Source: Ga0077527 sp021300125
Lineage (GTDB): Bacteria; Pseudomonadota; Gammaproteobacteria; Burkholderiales; SG8-41
Assembly: GCA_046339595.1 (NCBI GenBank)
Contig: JBKDUF010000011.1
Location: forward strand, 21,247-85,246
Direction: 5' to 3'
Length of the DNA stretch: 64,000 bases
The position numbers were made by a program, and so were the translations under genes. Positions 1-7,771 of the stretch are shown here, piece by piece. The first letter of the stretch is position 1. The number at the start of each line of letters is the position of its first letter. The notes beneath the pieces are model-generated. The model was not told where the DNA came from, searched no databases, and was given only the letters and a program-made list of their open reading frames with translations.

Positions 1-191
1 ATGACCACCTGCTGGCCGAGGCGCTCGGACAGCCGCGCGCCGGTGATGCGCGCCACGGTATCAGTGGAGCCGCCGGCTGAATACGGCACGACGAGGCGGA
101 TCGGGCGCTGCGGATAGGCGGTCTGGGCGGCAGCCTGCACTGTGGCGGCCAGACCCAGCACGAGAACGGCGGAAAAACACAAGGGCTTCAT
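1..191 (-). CDS. Bug/TctC-type periplasmic solute-binding protein, N-terminal fragment
   Basis: The gene runs off the left edge, so only the first 63 codons are visible. It starts at an ATG complementary to 189-191. The N-terminus is a signal peptide (MKPLCFSAVLVLGLAATVQA) followed by the mature Bug-family start YPQRPIRLVVPYSAGGSTD, in which a Pro-rich strand and a small-residue loop bind the carboxylate ligand. Family knowledge: these proteins bind organic acids in the periplasm. Some serve TctAB transporters and many are orphans. The ligand cannot be read from the fragment. A second Bug gene lies on the same strand at 1040-2011. Confidence 0.9.
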   Translation of the reverse strand, partial: MKPLCFSAVLVLGLAATVQAAAQTAYPQRPIRLVVPYSAGGSTDTVARITGARLSERLGQQVV

Positions 192-262
192 GCAGCGACT
201 CCTTTCGGAAACGGGGGGCTCCTCAGGGAATCCGTCCTTGTTATGGTCATGGCAGTAGCTGT

Positions 263-892
263 TCAATCGCCGCCGGGCGCCGCATCCAGCGGGATGCGCG
301 GCAACTCGAAGCGGTCGGTGGTGCGGCAGTAGCCGCCCTTGCCGGCCAGGCGGCCGATGGGATTGATCGCGCCGACATCGACATGGAAACGCTCGTTGAC
401 GATGCCGTCGTGGTAATGGAAATACACCACCTCGCCGAACACCACGTGATAGGGCTTGCGCCCCATTTCGACGATCTGCATCAGCCGGCATTCCATCGCC
501 ACCGGCGCCTCGGCGATGCGTGGCACACGCACCTTGCGCGAGGGCAGCGTGGTGAATCCGGCGCGCCTGAGCTCATCCACGCCATACGGGTAATCCACGG
601 CGCAGACGTTCATCTGGTCCTTGATCGCGTCGCTGACGATGTGCACCACGAACTCCGGCGTCTCGCGGATGTTGCGCACGGTGTCCTTGTCGCGGCCAGA
701 GCGGTCGCCGACCGAGAACATGAGCATCGCCGGGTCGGAACCCACGGCATTGAAAAAGCTGAACGGGGCTGCATTGGGGCCGTCCCGGCCTACGGTGGTG
801 ACCAGCGCGATCGGCCGCGGCGTCACCGTGCCCACCATCAGCTTGTACTGGTCCTGCCAGGAAATCTGCGCGGCATCGAGTTCGGTCATCAT
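263..892 (-). CDS. Flavin reductase-like (FMN-binding split barrel) protein
   Basis: A protein of about 209 residues belonging to the flavin reductase/DIM6-NTAB family. Family members bind FMN and either supply reduced flavin to a monooxygenase or act as stand-alone flavoproteins. The characteristic N-terminal run is present: VGTVTPRPIALVTT followed by NAAPFSFFNAVGSDPAMLMFS and DKDTVRNI. I chose the double ATG at 887-892 as the start because the longer upstream reading has low-complexity sequence with no family match. It lies downstream of the 1040-2011 Bug gene on the same strand but is separated from it by a terminator. The substrate or partner oxygenase is unknown. Confidence 0.85.
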   Translation of the reverse strand: MMTELDAAQISWQDQYKLMVGTVTPRPIALVTTVGRDGPNAAPFSFFNAVGSDPAMLMFSVGDRSGRDKDTVRNIRETPEFVVHIVSDAIKDQMNVCAVDYPYGVDELRRAGFTTLPSRKVRVPRIAEAPVAMECRLMQIVEMGRKPYHVVFGEVVYFHYHDGIVNERFHVDVGAINPIGRLAGKGGYCRTTDRFELPRIPLDAAPGGD

Positions 893-983
893 TTTGGCCC
901 CGGGGTATGAGCGGCCGATTCTAGCAGCGCGGTCGGTGGCGGCGGGCGGTGCTTCCACATGCTGCGCGGCGCCGGTGATGCCC

Positions 984-1014
984 AAAAAAACGCCCGCGAC
1001 GGGCGCGGGCGTTT
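984..1014 (-). terminator. Rho-independent terminator after the Bug gene
   Basis: A perfect inverted repeat (AACGCCCGCG / CGCGGGCGTT) flanks a short loop. On the minus strand it is followed by a run of seven T. It sits about 25 bases past the stop of the 1040-2011 gene, so it should end that transcript before the flavin-reductase gene. Confidence 0.8.
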
Positions 1015-1039
1015 CGGCTTGCTCGGAGACGCTGCGGGA

Positions 1040-2011
1040 TCAGTCGGCCACCACGTTCGCAGCCCGGATCACCTTGGCGTATTTCTCGGTCTCACGCTTG
1101 AAGTAGGCCGCGAGTTCCTCGGGCGTGCTGCCCACCGGCTCACCGCCCTCCTTGCGGATGAAGTCGTTCACTTCGGGCGCCTTGAGCGCCTTCAGGATCT
1201 CGCTGTTGAGGCGTGCGACGATATCCTTCGAGGTGCCGCGCGGGAAGAACATGGCATACCAGTTGTCAGCCTCGAAGCCGGGAAACATCGAGTTCATGGT
1301 TGGCAGATCCGGGAAGGTCGAGGAGCGCTTGGCGGTGGTCACCGCGAGGGCACGGGCCTTGCCCGACTTGATGAAGGGTTGCGCGGCCAGCGCGGTGGCG
1401 AAGGAAAAGTCCGACTCGCCGCTGATCTGCGCCACCATCGCCGGGCCGCCACCCTTGTACGGCACCGGGGTGACCTTGGCGCCGCCGAAGAGCTTGAACA
1501 TCTCGATCGACAGGTGGCTGGTGGTGCCGGAGCCGTTGTGGGCGCCGATCAGGTTGGAGTTGGGGCGCTTGGCGAGGGCCACGAATTCCTTGAGGGTTTT
1601 CACCGGCACGCTGGGATGCACCACCAGCACCAGCGGCACCGAAGACACCCAGCTCACCGGCTCAAGGTCGGCAAGGGGATTGAATTTGAGGCGCTTCGCG
1701 AACAGTTCGACATTGACGGCGAGGGAAGCCGTGGTGAAGAGGATGTTGTAGCCGTCGGTCGGGGCCCGTGCAACGAACTCGGCGCCGATCAGGCCGGAGG
1801 CGCCGGCCCGGTTCTCGACCAGGAAGTTCTGGCCCATGTTCTGCTGGAATTTCTGCGCAAGCAGACGGCCCTGGATATCGGTGCCGCCGCCGGCGCCGAA
1901 GGGGACGATGATGCGCACCGGTTTCACCGGCCATGCCTGGGCCAGCACCGGGCCGGCGATCAGCGCCAGCGCCGCGGCGCCGGCGGTCAATCCTTGCTTG
2001 AGCAGTTTCAT
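1040..2011 (-). CDS. Bug/TctC-type periplasmic solute-binding protein
   Basis: A full-length (323 aa) tripartite-tricarboxylate-receptor-like binding protein. It has a Sec signal peptide (cleavage near AGPVLAQA), the strand-loop RIIVPFGAGGGTDIQGR, NRAGASGLIGAEFVA, the domain-2 region with VPYKGGGPAMVAQISGE, and the C-terminal PEELAAYFKRETEKYAKVI typical of the family. No tctA or tctB membrane genes are adjacent, so this is an orphan receptor like most Bug proteins. Its neighbours (hydrolase, class II aldolase, flavin reductase) hint at catabolism of a carboxylated compound. That is inference from context. Confidence 0.93.
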   Translation of the reverse strand: MKLLKQGLTAGAAALALIAGPVLAQAWPVKPVRIIVPFGAGGGTDIQGRLLAQKFQQNMGQNFLVENRAGASGLIGAEFVARAPTDGYNILFTTASLAVNVELFAKRLKFNPLADLEPVSWVSSVPLVLVVHPSVPVKTLKEFVALAKRPNSNLIGAHNGSGTTSHLSIEMFKLFGGAKVTPVPYKGGGPAMVAQISGESDFSFATALAAQPFIKSGKARALAVTTAKRSSTFPDLPTMNSMFPGFEADNWYAMFFPRGTSKDIVARLNSEILKALKAPEVNDFIRKEGGEPVGSTPEELAAYFKRETEKYAKVIRAANVVAD

Positions 2012-2050
2012 CGGTTTCTCCTCGTTTGTTTTAGATAGTCGCGGACAATA

Positions 2051-2974
2051 TCAGCCGCGGTAAATCGGTTCCGGCTGCGTGAAGAACGCGTGCAGGATAT
2101 GGTACACCGTGAGGTAATTGATCTGCTGGAAGCTCGCATGCGAGATGCCGGCCATCACCGCGAACTGCTTGTCCGGATTGGGCAGGCGGTTGAAGAACTC
2201 GATCAGGTCTTCCATGCTGGCGATACCGTCGAACTGGCCGCGCATGATGATGGTGGCCGCCTTGATCTTCACCGGGTCGACCACGGGCAGGTTGGCGCAC
2301 ATGTCGAGATAGGTGCCGGTGGGCACCGAATCATCGAGCGCCAGAATGGCGTCGGCAAATGCCTCGATCACCTTTTCCTCGGCACAGCCCGGATGGTCAC
2401 GGTTGAAAATGGAGTGGACAAAGGCGCGGTCGATCGGGCGGCGCTTCATCGACTTCCACTGGTCGAGTTTCTTCGCACGCTCTTCGAGCGTCGGGCTGCC
2501 CTTGCCGGTCCAGACGAAGGCGTCCAGCGCGAGACGCGACACGCGTGCGGGTTGGCGCTCGGCGAACATCGCGGCACGCAGCGCGCCCGATGAGATGCCG
2601 TAGACCATGAACTGCTTCGTGCCGCGGGTCTTCATGATGTAGTCGCTGGCGGCGGCGAGGTCATCGGCGCCGTTGGCGATGTCGAAATACAGGTCGCGCT
2701 TCTTGTCGGAGCGGCCGTAGCCCTCCATGTCCACGCACCAGGTGTTGAAGCCGCGGTGGGCGAACCAGTCCATCACCGAAGAGTGCGGGCGGCCCGGCAC
2801 CTGCAGGTCAAAGGTGGGCTGGGACGCCATCGACGAGCCGTGCACGAACAGGATGGTGCCCTTGGCGCCCCTGCCGTCGGTCGCGGGTTTCTCCCACAGG
2901 AACAGGTTGACGTCGCCCTTGCGGGTCCAGTGTTCGCGCCCGGTCACCGCGGGCGTGGCAGTTGCTTGTGTCAT
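2051..2974 (-). CDS. Alpha/beta hydrolase
   Basis: A 307-residue alpha/beta-hydrolase-fold enzyme. The oxyanion region is LFVHGSSMASQP, the nucleophile elbow is YGISSGALRA (GxSxG), the acid lies in MRGQFDGIAS, and the catalytic His lies in AGISHASFQ, so the triad looks complete. The start at 2974 is preceded by AGGAAAAATCAG, a good ribosome site. The ORF could extend upstream to 3046, but that stretch is Pro-rich and unlike the family. No signal peptide, so probably cytoplasmic. The gene lies 39 bp upstream of the Bug gene and is probably co-transcribed with it. The ester or C-C substrate is unknown. Confidence 0.88.
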   Translation of the reverse strand: MTQATATPAVTGREHWTRKGDVNLFLWEKPATDGRGAKGTILFVHGSSMASQPTFDLQVPGRPHSSVMDWFAHRGFNTWCVDMEGYGRSDKKRDLYFDIANGADDLAAASDYIMKTRGTKQFMVYGISSGALRAAMFAERQPARVSRLALDAFVWTGKGSPTLEERAKKLDQWKSMKRRPIDRAFVHSIFNRDHPGCAEEKVIEAFADAILALDDSVPTGTYLDMCANLPVVDPVKIKAATIIMRGQFDGIASMEDLIEFFNRLPNPDKQFAVMAGISHASFQQINYLTVYHILHAFFTQPEPIYRG

Positions 2975-3062
2975 TCTGATTTTTCCTGACTGGGCATGAG
3001 GCACAAAAAGGTGCGGAAGTCTAGGATACGGAACCCGTCCCGTCAAACATCGGTGCGGCCTT

Positions 3063-3068
3063 TATAAT
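3063..3068 (+). promoter_or_regulatory. Candidate -10 box for the class II aldolase gene
   Basis: A perfect TATAAT lies 90 bases ahead of the GTG start, in the divergent gap between the hydrolase and the aldolase. The -35 region (near 3040-3046) is poor, so an activator may be needed. The assignment rests on one box. Confidence 0.4.
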
Positions 3069-3158
3069 CCATTCGCTTGTCCTTGTTTTTAAATGTTTTT
3101 TTGTCCAGGACCGGACGGCCGCCAGAGCCGCCGCCGCGCCATACACAGAGGAACCGCT

Positions 3159-3956
3159 GTGACCGCCCACTATTCCACCCAGTTCCGCTGCATCCGTGAC
3201 GAAGTCAGCCCCGAGGAATGGCAAACCCGGCTCGATCTCGCCGCCTGCTACCGCCTGACCGACGCCTACGGCATGACCGACCTGATCTACAACCACATCA
3301 CGGCACGTATCCCCGGCGACAAGGAACACCTGCTGATCAATCTCTACGGCCTGATCTACAGGGAAATCACCGCGTCCAGCCTGGTCAAGATCGATCTGGA
3401 AGGCAACATCCTGTGGAAGCCGGAGACCGACTACGGCATCAACAAGTCCGGCTACGTGATCCACGGCGCGATCCACCGCGCCCGCCCCGAGCTCAAATGC
3501 GTGATGCACACCCACACCCGCGCCGGCATGGCGGTGTCATCCCAGCAATGCGGCCTGCTGCCGATGACCCAGACCTCAATGCGCTTTGTCGGCCACATCG
3601 GCTACCACGACTACGAGGGTCCGGCGATCGACCTCGCCGAGCGTGAGCGCCTGGTGCGCGACCTCGGACCCCATGACGCGCTGATCCTGCGCAACCACGG
3701 CCTGCTCACCTGCGGCGCCACCATCCAGCAGGCCTTCAACACGATGTACCAGCTGGAACTGTCCTGCCGCGCCCAGGTCGATGCGCTGGCCGGCGGCCAG
3801 GCCATCAACCTGCCGCCGAAGGCAGTGCTCGAACACACCGCCAACCTCTACCAGCCGGGCACCCGCCGCCCCTACGGTGTGCTGGAATGGCATGCCCTGC
3901 TGCGCCAGCTCGACGCCGAACAGCGCAACTCAGGCTATCCGCCGCACTGGCACTGA
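3159..3956 (+). CDS. Class II aldolase/adducin family protein
   Basis: A 265-residue cytoplasmic protein of the AraD/FucA/adducin fold. The zinc-binding His pair is visible in CVMHTHTRAGMAV, with later motifs LILRNHGLLTCG and the N-terminal YNHITARIPG. GTG at 3159 is preferred over the ORF start at 3093, because AGAGGAA sits 6 bases ahead of it and the longer N-terminus is Arg-rich and non-homologous. The Glu that acts as acid/base in true sugar aldolases is not evident, so it may be a decarboxylase or aldolase on a non-sugar substrate. It diverges from the hydrolase-Bug genes, which suggests one catabolic locus. Confidence 0.87.
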   Translation: MTAHYSTQFRCIRDEVSPEEWQTRLDLAACYRLTDAYGMTDLIYNHITARIPGDKEHLLINLYGLIYREITASSLVKIDLEGNILWKPETDYGINKSGYVIHGAIHRARPELKCVMHTHTRAGMAVSSQQCGLLPMTQTSMRFVGHIGYHDYEGPAIDLAERERLVRDLGPHDALILRNHGLLTCGATIQQAFNTMYQLELSCRAQVDALAGGQAINLPPKAVLEHTANLYQPGTRRPYGVLEWHALLRQLDAEQRNSGYPPHWH

Positions 3957-4019
3957 AGCACCGCTCGACAGAATGCACGGGGCACGCCGGAAAACAGCGC
4001 GCCGCCACTCATCGCCGCA

Positions 4020-5015
4020 TCAAAACACCGGTCTTTCCCGGAAGTGGCTCTCGCGCGCGATGGTGCGCACGCGTACGGGCTCGATGCGGTTGCCCTTGAG
4101 CACCTCGAGCGTGACCTCGACACCGGCATCACCGCTTTTCCACAGGCGCGTATACAGATCCGCCTGTCCGGCAACCGGCTGGCCGCCGAAACCGACAATG
4201 ATGTCGCCGGCGCGCAATCCCGCCTCATCGGCAGGCCCTTCGGGATTGACGCGCGTGACAATCACCTTGCCCTGCACTTCCTGTGAACTGATGCCCAGCC
4301 AGGGGCGCGGCTTCGCGGTCGCCCGGCCATTGGCAATGAAATCGCCGAGCACCGGCTTCATCGCGTCAATGGGCACGAACAGGTTGCCCGGCACCGCACC
4401 CTGGCCGACGGCATCACCCACCGCCAGCGAACCGATGCCCAGCAGCTGGCCCTCGCGCGAGAGCAACGCGGCGCCCTGCCAGTTGACTGTCGCCGGCGCG
4501 GTGTAGATCGCTTCGTCGAGCAGGTATTCCCAGTAGCCGACAAAAGGCCGCTTGGACACCACGTAGGCCGGCGCCACTCCGTCAAAGCCGACGATCAGCA
4601 CCACATCGCGCAGCTTCACCGCGGCCGACTGGCCCAGATCAACCGGCTTCACCGGCAGCGGCTGCAGCGATTTGACGAGCCCCAGCCCGGTCACGTTGTC
4701 AGTGCCGATGACGGTGGCGGGAAAACGGCGGCCATCCGTGGTGGACAGTTCCACGGTATCGGCTTCGGTCACCAGATAGCCGATGGTCATCACCAGTCCG
4801 CTGGAATCGATGACCACGCCGGTGCCTTCACGCGTGGTGCCGAGACTGCGCGCGCTGCGCGCGTTGGGCACGGTCTTCACGGTGAGCTTCACCACCGACA
4901 GCTCGTCAACGGTCATCTCGCGCTCGGCCGCAGACGCGGCCGGGACGGCCAGCAGCAGGACTGCGGCGAGCAGGGGCAGCAAGGGACGGCGCAGGCAGGA
5001 CAGCAAGGCGCTCAT
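4020..5015 (-). CDS. HtrA/DegP-like PDZ protein with a degraded protease active site
   Basis: A 331-residue exported protein: signal peptide (residues 1-30), trypsin-like domain (about 38-220) and one PDZ domain (about 235-320; RPWLGISSQEVQGK, GLRAGDIIVGFGGQPV). The fold-defining strands of DegP are present (GTGVVIDSSGLVMTIG, AVPGNLFVPID), but all three catalytic positions look lost. The usual N-H-V is replaced by GYLV (about 79-82), the D-(L/I)-A-(L/V) Asp by TGLGLVK (about 109-115), and GNSGGPL by NWQGAALL (178-185). It is therefore probably a periplasmic pseudoprotease, scaffold or chaperone. It stands alone between convergent and divergent neighbours. Confidence 0.85.
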   Translation of the reverse strand: MSALLSCLRRPLLPLLAAVLLLAVPAASAAEREMTVDELSVVKLTVKTVPNARSARSLGTTREGTGVVIDSSGLVMTIGYLVTEADTVELSTTDGRRFPATVIGTDNVTGLGLVKSLQPLPVKPVDLGQSAAVKLRDVVLIVGFDGVAPAYVVSKRPFVGYWEYLLDEAIYTAPATVNWQGAALLSREGQLLGIGSLAVGDAVGQGAVPGNLFVPIDAMKPVLGDFIANGRATAKPRPWLGISSQEVQGKVIVTRVNPEGPADEAGLRAGDIIVGFGGQPVAGQADLYTRLWKSGDAGVEVTLEVLKGNRIEPVRVRTIARESHFRERPVF

Positions 5016-5133
5016 GGCATGTTCTCCGCAGGATCGGGTGAAATGCTACGACGATTGCCCCCCGCGCGAAAGCCTCCCGCGGGTTTGGCGCTACAATGAC
5101 CCACTTATTTCGCGGATTGTGGAGGACAAGGAC

Positions 5134-5907
5134 ATGGATCTCGGACTCAAAGGCAAGGTTGCGCTGGTTACCGGCGGCACCGAAGGCATCGGCAAGGCCA
5201 CCGCGCTGACACTCGCTCGGGAAGGCGCCAGAGTCGCCATCTGCGCCCGCGGCAAAGCCCTGCTCGACGCCACCGCGGCGGATATCACCAGAGCCGGCGG
5301 CGAGGTATTGGCCGTGGTGGCGGACATGAGCAAGGCTGCCGACTGCAAGCGCTTCGTCGAGGAAGCCGAGCAGAAATTCGGCCGCATCGACATCCTGGTC
5401 AACAATGCGGGCACCTCCAAGCGCGGCAAGTTCCTCGAGCTGCAGGACGAGGAATGGGCCGCCGACATCGAGCTCAAGGTTTTCGGCGCCATCCGCTGCA
5501 CCCGCCTCGCCATCCCGCACATGAAAAAACAGGGCGGCGGACGCATCATCAACATCACCATCTCCGGCGCCAAGCAGCCGGCAGCCGAGTCCTACCCGAC
5601 CTCGGTTTCGCGTGCGGCGGGGCTGGCCATGACCAAGGCCCTGTCCAAGGAATTCGCGCCCGACAACATCCTCGTCAACACCATCTGCATCGGCAAGATC
5701 AAGTCCGGCCAGCATGAGCGCCGCTTCACGAAGGATGGCATCAGCGCGGATCAGTATTACAGCGGACTGGGCAAGGACATTCCGATGAAGCGCGTCGGCG
5801 AAGCCCAGGAGGTGGCCAACGTGATCACCTTCCTCGCCTCGAACGCGGCAAGCTACGTCACCGGCACCAGCATCAACCTCGACGGCGGCATTTCGGGCAC
5901 GCTCTGA
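5134..5907 (+). CDS. SDR-family oxidoreductase with an atypical active site
   Basis: A 257-residue short-chain dehydrogenase/reductase fold protein. The NAD(P) loop TGGTEGIG (13-20), NNAG, and the C-terminal SYVTGTSINLDGG are all present. ATG at 5134 follows GGAGG at 5121-5125. The canonical YxxxK is missing: where YSASKAA is expected the sequence reads ESYPTSVSRAAG (152-163), so the Tyr is six residues before Arg160 and the Lys is replaced. Some SDR subgroups share this RAAG pattern, so function may be retained with altered chemistry. The substrate is unknown. It is monocistronic and followed by a strong terminator. Confidence 0.87.
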   Translation: MDLGLKGKVALVTGGTEGIGKATALTLAREGARVAICARGKALLDATAADITRAGGEVLAVVADMSKAADCKRFVEEAEQKFGRIDILVNNAGTSKRGKFLELQDEEWAADIELKVFGAIRCTRLAIPHMKKQGGGRIINITISGAKQPAAESYPTSVSRAAGLAMTKALSKEFAPDNILVNTICIGKIKSGQHERRFTKDGISADQYYSGLGKDIPMKRVGEAQEVANVITFLASNAASYVTGTSINLDGGISGTL

Positions 5908-5929
5908 AGCTGCTGACCTGCCTGCAAAC

Positions 5930-5958
5930 AAAACGGCCCCGCACTGCGGGGCCGTTTT
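5930..5958. terminator. Bidirectional rho-independent terminator
   Basis: A 14-bp perfect inverted repeat around a single base (AAAACGGCCCCGCA, C, TGCGGGGCCGTTTT) has T runs on both strands. It can terminate the SDR gene from the left and the tRNA-Thr transcript from the right. Confidence 0.88.
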
Positions 5959-5965
5959 GCATGGT

Positions 5966-6041
5966 TGGTGCCGGAAATAGGAGTCGAACCTACGACCTTC
6001 GCATTACGAATGCGCTGCTCTACCAACTGAGCTATTCCGGC
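5966..6041 (-). tRNA. tRNA-Thr(CGT)
   Basis: The 76-base minus-strand sequence folds as a standard cloverleaf: acceptor GCCGGAA/TTCCGGC, D-arm GCTCAGTTGGTAGAGC, anticodon loop TTCGTAA (anticodon CGT, reading ACG threonine codons), T-arm with TTCGACT, and an encoded 3' CCA. It is a single-copy tRNA here, 37 bases downstream of the Fur-family gene on the same strand. Confidence 0.96.
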
Positions 6042-6078
6042 GGCGCCGGCCATCACCGTCAGGCCGGAATTCAATATT

Positions 6079-6528
6079 TTAACCCAGGCCCGAAACGCCG
6101 GCGCTGCGCACGCGAACGATGACGTCCACGCCTTCGGTCACCATGCCGGCAGGCAGCTCCGGCAGTCCGCTGAGCCGCAGGCCATCTGCCGGGATATCGG
6201 TGATCTCGCCGGTATCGACGTTGTAGAGATGGTGGTGGGGACCGGTGTTGGGGTCGTAGAACACCCGCTTTGGATCAACGATCACCTCACGGACGAGGCC
6301 GCGGTCGCGGAACAGGTTGAGCGTGTTGTACACCGTGGCCTTGGAAGTCTCGGCATGGCGCTCATTGGCCTGATGCAGGATCTGTTCAGCGGAAAGGTGC
6401 TGGCAGCGTGCAAACAGCACCCTGGCAATTTCCAGGCGCTGGTGGGTCGGCGCAATGCCGTGCCTGCGCAGCAGCGCACTGAGAGTCGGGCGATCGTAAG
6501 GTATTACTTGCAAAGGCGCAGCGTCCAT
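6079..6528 (-). CDS. Fur-family transcriptional regulator (Irr/PerR-like)
   Basis: A 149-residue metalloregulator. The N-terminal winged helix contains LRRHGIAPTHQRLEIARVLF and TSKATVYNTLNLF. The dimerisation/metal half has GPHHHLYNVDTGEITDI, a three-His run as in Fur/Irr proteins. The C-terminal Cys pairs of structural-Zn Fur proteins are absent, as in Irr-like members. The ATG has no Shine-Dalgarno sequence. Instead a promoter ends just before it and a 7-1-7 palindrome overlaps the promoter, so the mRNA is probably near-leaderless and autoregulated. Which signal (iron/haem or peroxide) it senses cannot be decided. Confidence 0.9.
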   Translation of the reverse strand: MDAAPLQVIPYDRPTLSALLRRHGIAPTHQRLEIARVLFARCQHLSAEQILHQANERHAETSKATVYNTLNLFRDRGLVREVIVDPKRVFYDPNTGPHHHLYNVDTGEITDIPADGLRLSGLPELPAGMVTEGVDVIVRVRSAGVSGLG

Positions 6529-6565
6529 TAAGAATCATTCTAATTCACTGTTTGGACTTTGTCTA
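6529..6565 (-). promoter_or_regulatory. Promoter plus 7-1-7 Fur-type operator of the regulator gene
   Basis: On the minus strand TAGACA (6560-6565), a 17-base spacer and TAGAAT (6537-6542) form a sigma-70 promoter whose start point falls within about two bases of the ATG. The 15-mer centred on 6536 (TTAGAAT-G-ATTCTTA on the minus strand) is a 7-1-7 inverted repeat with one mismatch, the geometry of Fur/PerR boxes, and covers the -10 box. Repressor binding here would block polymerase. Confidence 0.68.
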
Positions 6566-6741
6566 ATCACGTTGCCCGGGAGATGCGGTTGGCTGCAAAG
6601 GTCAGAGGCTCCAGAAGCTGCGGCATAGCTCAAGAAAAACTGTCATCCTGCCGCCGATCCCGGCCATACGCCCATTTGTCGGCGAAGTCTGACAGCAACA
6701 TACAATCGCTTTATCCTCCAATCCCATAAAAAGGTGAAGTC

Positions 6742-7164
6742 ATGCTGAAGTATCAAATCCAAGGATTCAACCTGATTGAACTGCTGGTGGCGATCGCCAT
6801 CATCGGGATTCTTTCGGCCATCGCAATACCCCAATATTTCGCGTACACCATTCGCGGCAAGATATCCGAGGCCACTGCTGGGCTGAGCGAGTTGCGGCTG
6901 CGCGCCGAGAGATTTTTTTCCGACAACCGCACCTACGTCGGTTTCAATACCACTATCGCCAACGCGCGCAATTTCACCTATGCCTGCACCACACCTTCAG
7001 CCACCGAGTTCACCTGCACCGCGACGGGTGTTGCCGGTGCGGGCCTGGGCGGTTTTGCCTACACCATCAACCACGCCAACGTGCGCACTTCAACCTTCAC
7101 CGGCGTCAGCGGCTGGAACAACTCAACCACCTGCTGGGTGACCAAAAAGGGCGAAACGTGCTGA
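6742..7164 (+). CDS. pilE: Type IV pilin-like protein (PilE-type minor pilin)
   Basis: A 140-residue prepilin. The class III signal is short (MLKYQIQG), followed by FNLIELLVAIAIIGILSAIA with the Glu5 needed for assembly. PilD-type peptidase would cut after the Gly and methylate Phe1. The Cys pair near the C-terminus (TTCWVTKKGETC) gives the usual disulfide loop. The ribosome site AAAGGTGAA precedes the ATG. It is the first gene of a run of five prepilins plus pilY1. Given its position and length it is a minor or PilE-type pilin, not proven to be the major subunit. Confidence 0.9.
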   Translation: MLKYQIQGFNLIELLVAIAIIGILSAIAIPQYFAYTIRGKISEATAGLSELRLRAERFFSDNRTYVGFNTTIANARNFTYACTTPSATEFTCTATGVAGAGLGGFAYTINHANVRTSTFTGVSGWNNSTTCWVTKKGETC

Positions 7165-7763
7165 TTGGCAAGTCCAATGCCAGAAATCTCGGCTTCACGG
7201 TCATCGAACTGGTGGTCACGCTCGCGCTGTTCGGAGTGCTGCTGGCCCTGGGTATTCCCGCCTTCACCACCTTCATCCAGAACACCCAGATCAAGAACGC
7301 TGCCGATAATGTTCTCAATGGCCTGACCATTGCCAGGGCCGAGGCCATTCACCGCAACGCACCAGTACGTTTCCAGCTGGTCAGCAACATGACGGCCACC
7401 TGCGAGATCAGCTCCACCAGCGCCAGCTGGATCGTGAGCCTGGACGACGCTGCCGGGCAGTGTGAAATCGCCCCTTCGGAGACCACGGCGCCGCGTATCA
7501 TCCAGAAATACGCCCAGCAGGAAAGCTCTCCCAGGGTCACGATCAATGCCACCGGGGGCGGCATGGTGATTTTCACCGGGCTTGGCAGGGTCTCGGGTGC
7601 AGGCACCACGCAGATCGACTTCGCTCATGCCAACAGCGTCTGCGAGCATGTCAACGCCGCAGGCACCTCGCGCTGCCTGCGCTTGCTGATCGGCAGCGGC
7701 GGCGGAACAAAGCTGTGCGACCCCAAGGTCAGCAGCACCACCGATCCCCGTCATTGCAGCTGA
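7158..7763 (+). CDS. fimT: GspH/FimT-type minor pseudopilin
   Basis: A 201-residue prepilin of the GspH/FimT/FimU family with a cleavable leader ending LG, then FTVIELVVTLALFGVLLALG. The following IPAFTTFIQNTQIKNAADNVLNGLTIARAEAIHRN is the FimT/FimU signature. The GTG start overlaps the previous stop by 7 bases, showing translational coupling. It probably forms part of the minor-pilin priming complex at the pilus tip. Confidence 0.9.
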   Translation: MLIGKSNARNLGFTVIELVVTLALFGVLLALGIPAFTTFIQNTQIKNAADNVLNGLTIARAEAIHRNAPVRFQLVSNMTATCEISSTSASWIVSLDDAAGQCEIAPSETTAPRIIQKYAQQESSPRVTINATGGGMVIFTGLGRVSGAGTTQIDFAHANSVCEHVNAAGTSRCLRLLIGSGGGTKLCDPKVSSTTDPRHCS

Positions 7764-7771
7764 GCCCCGCG

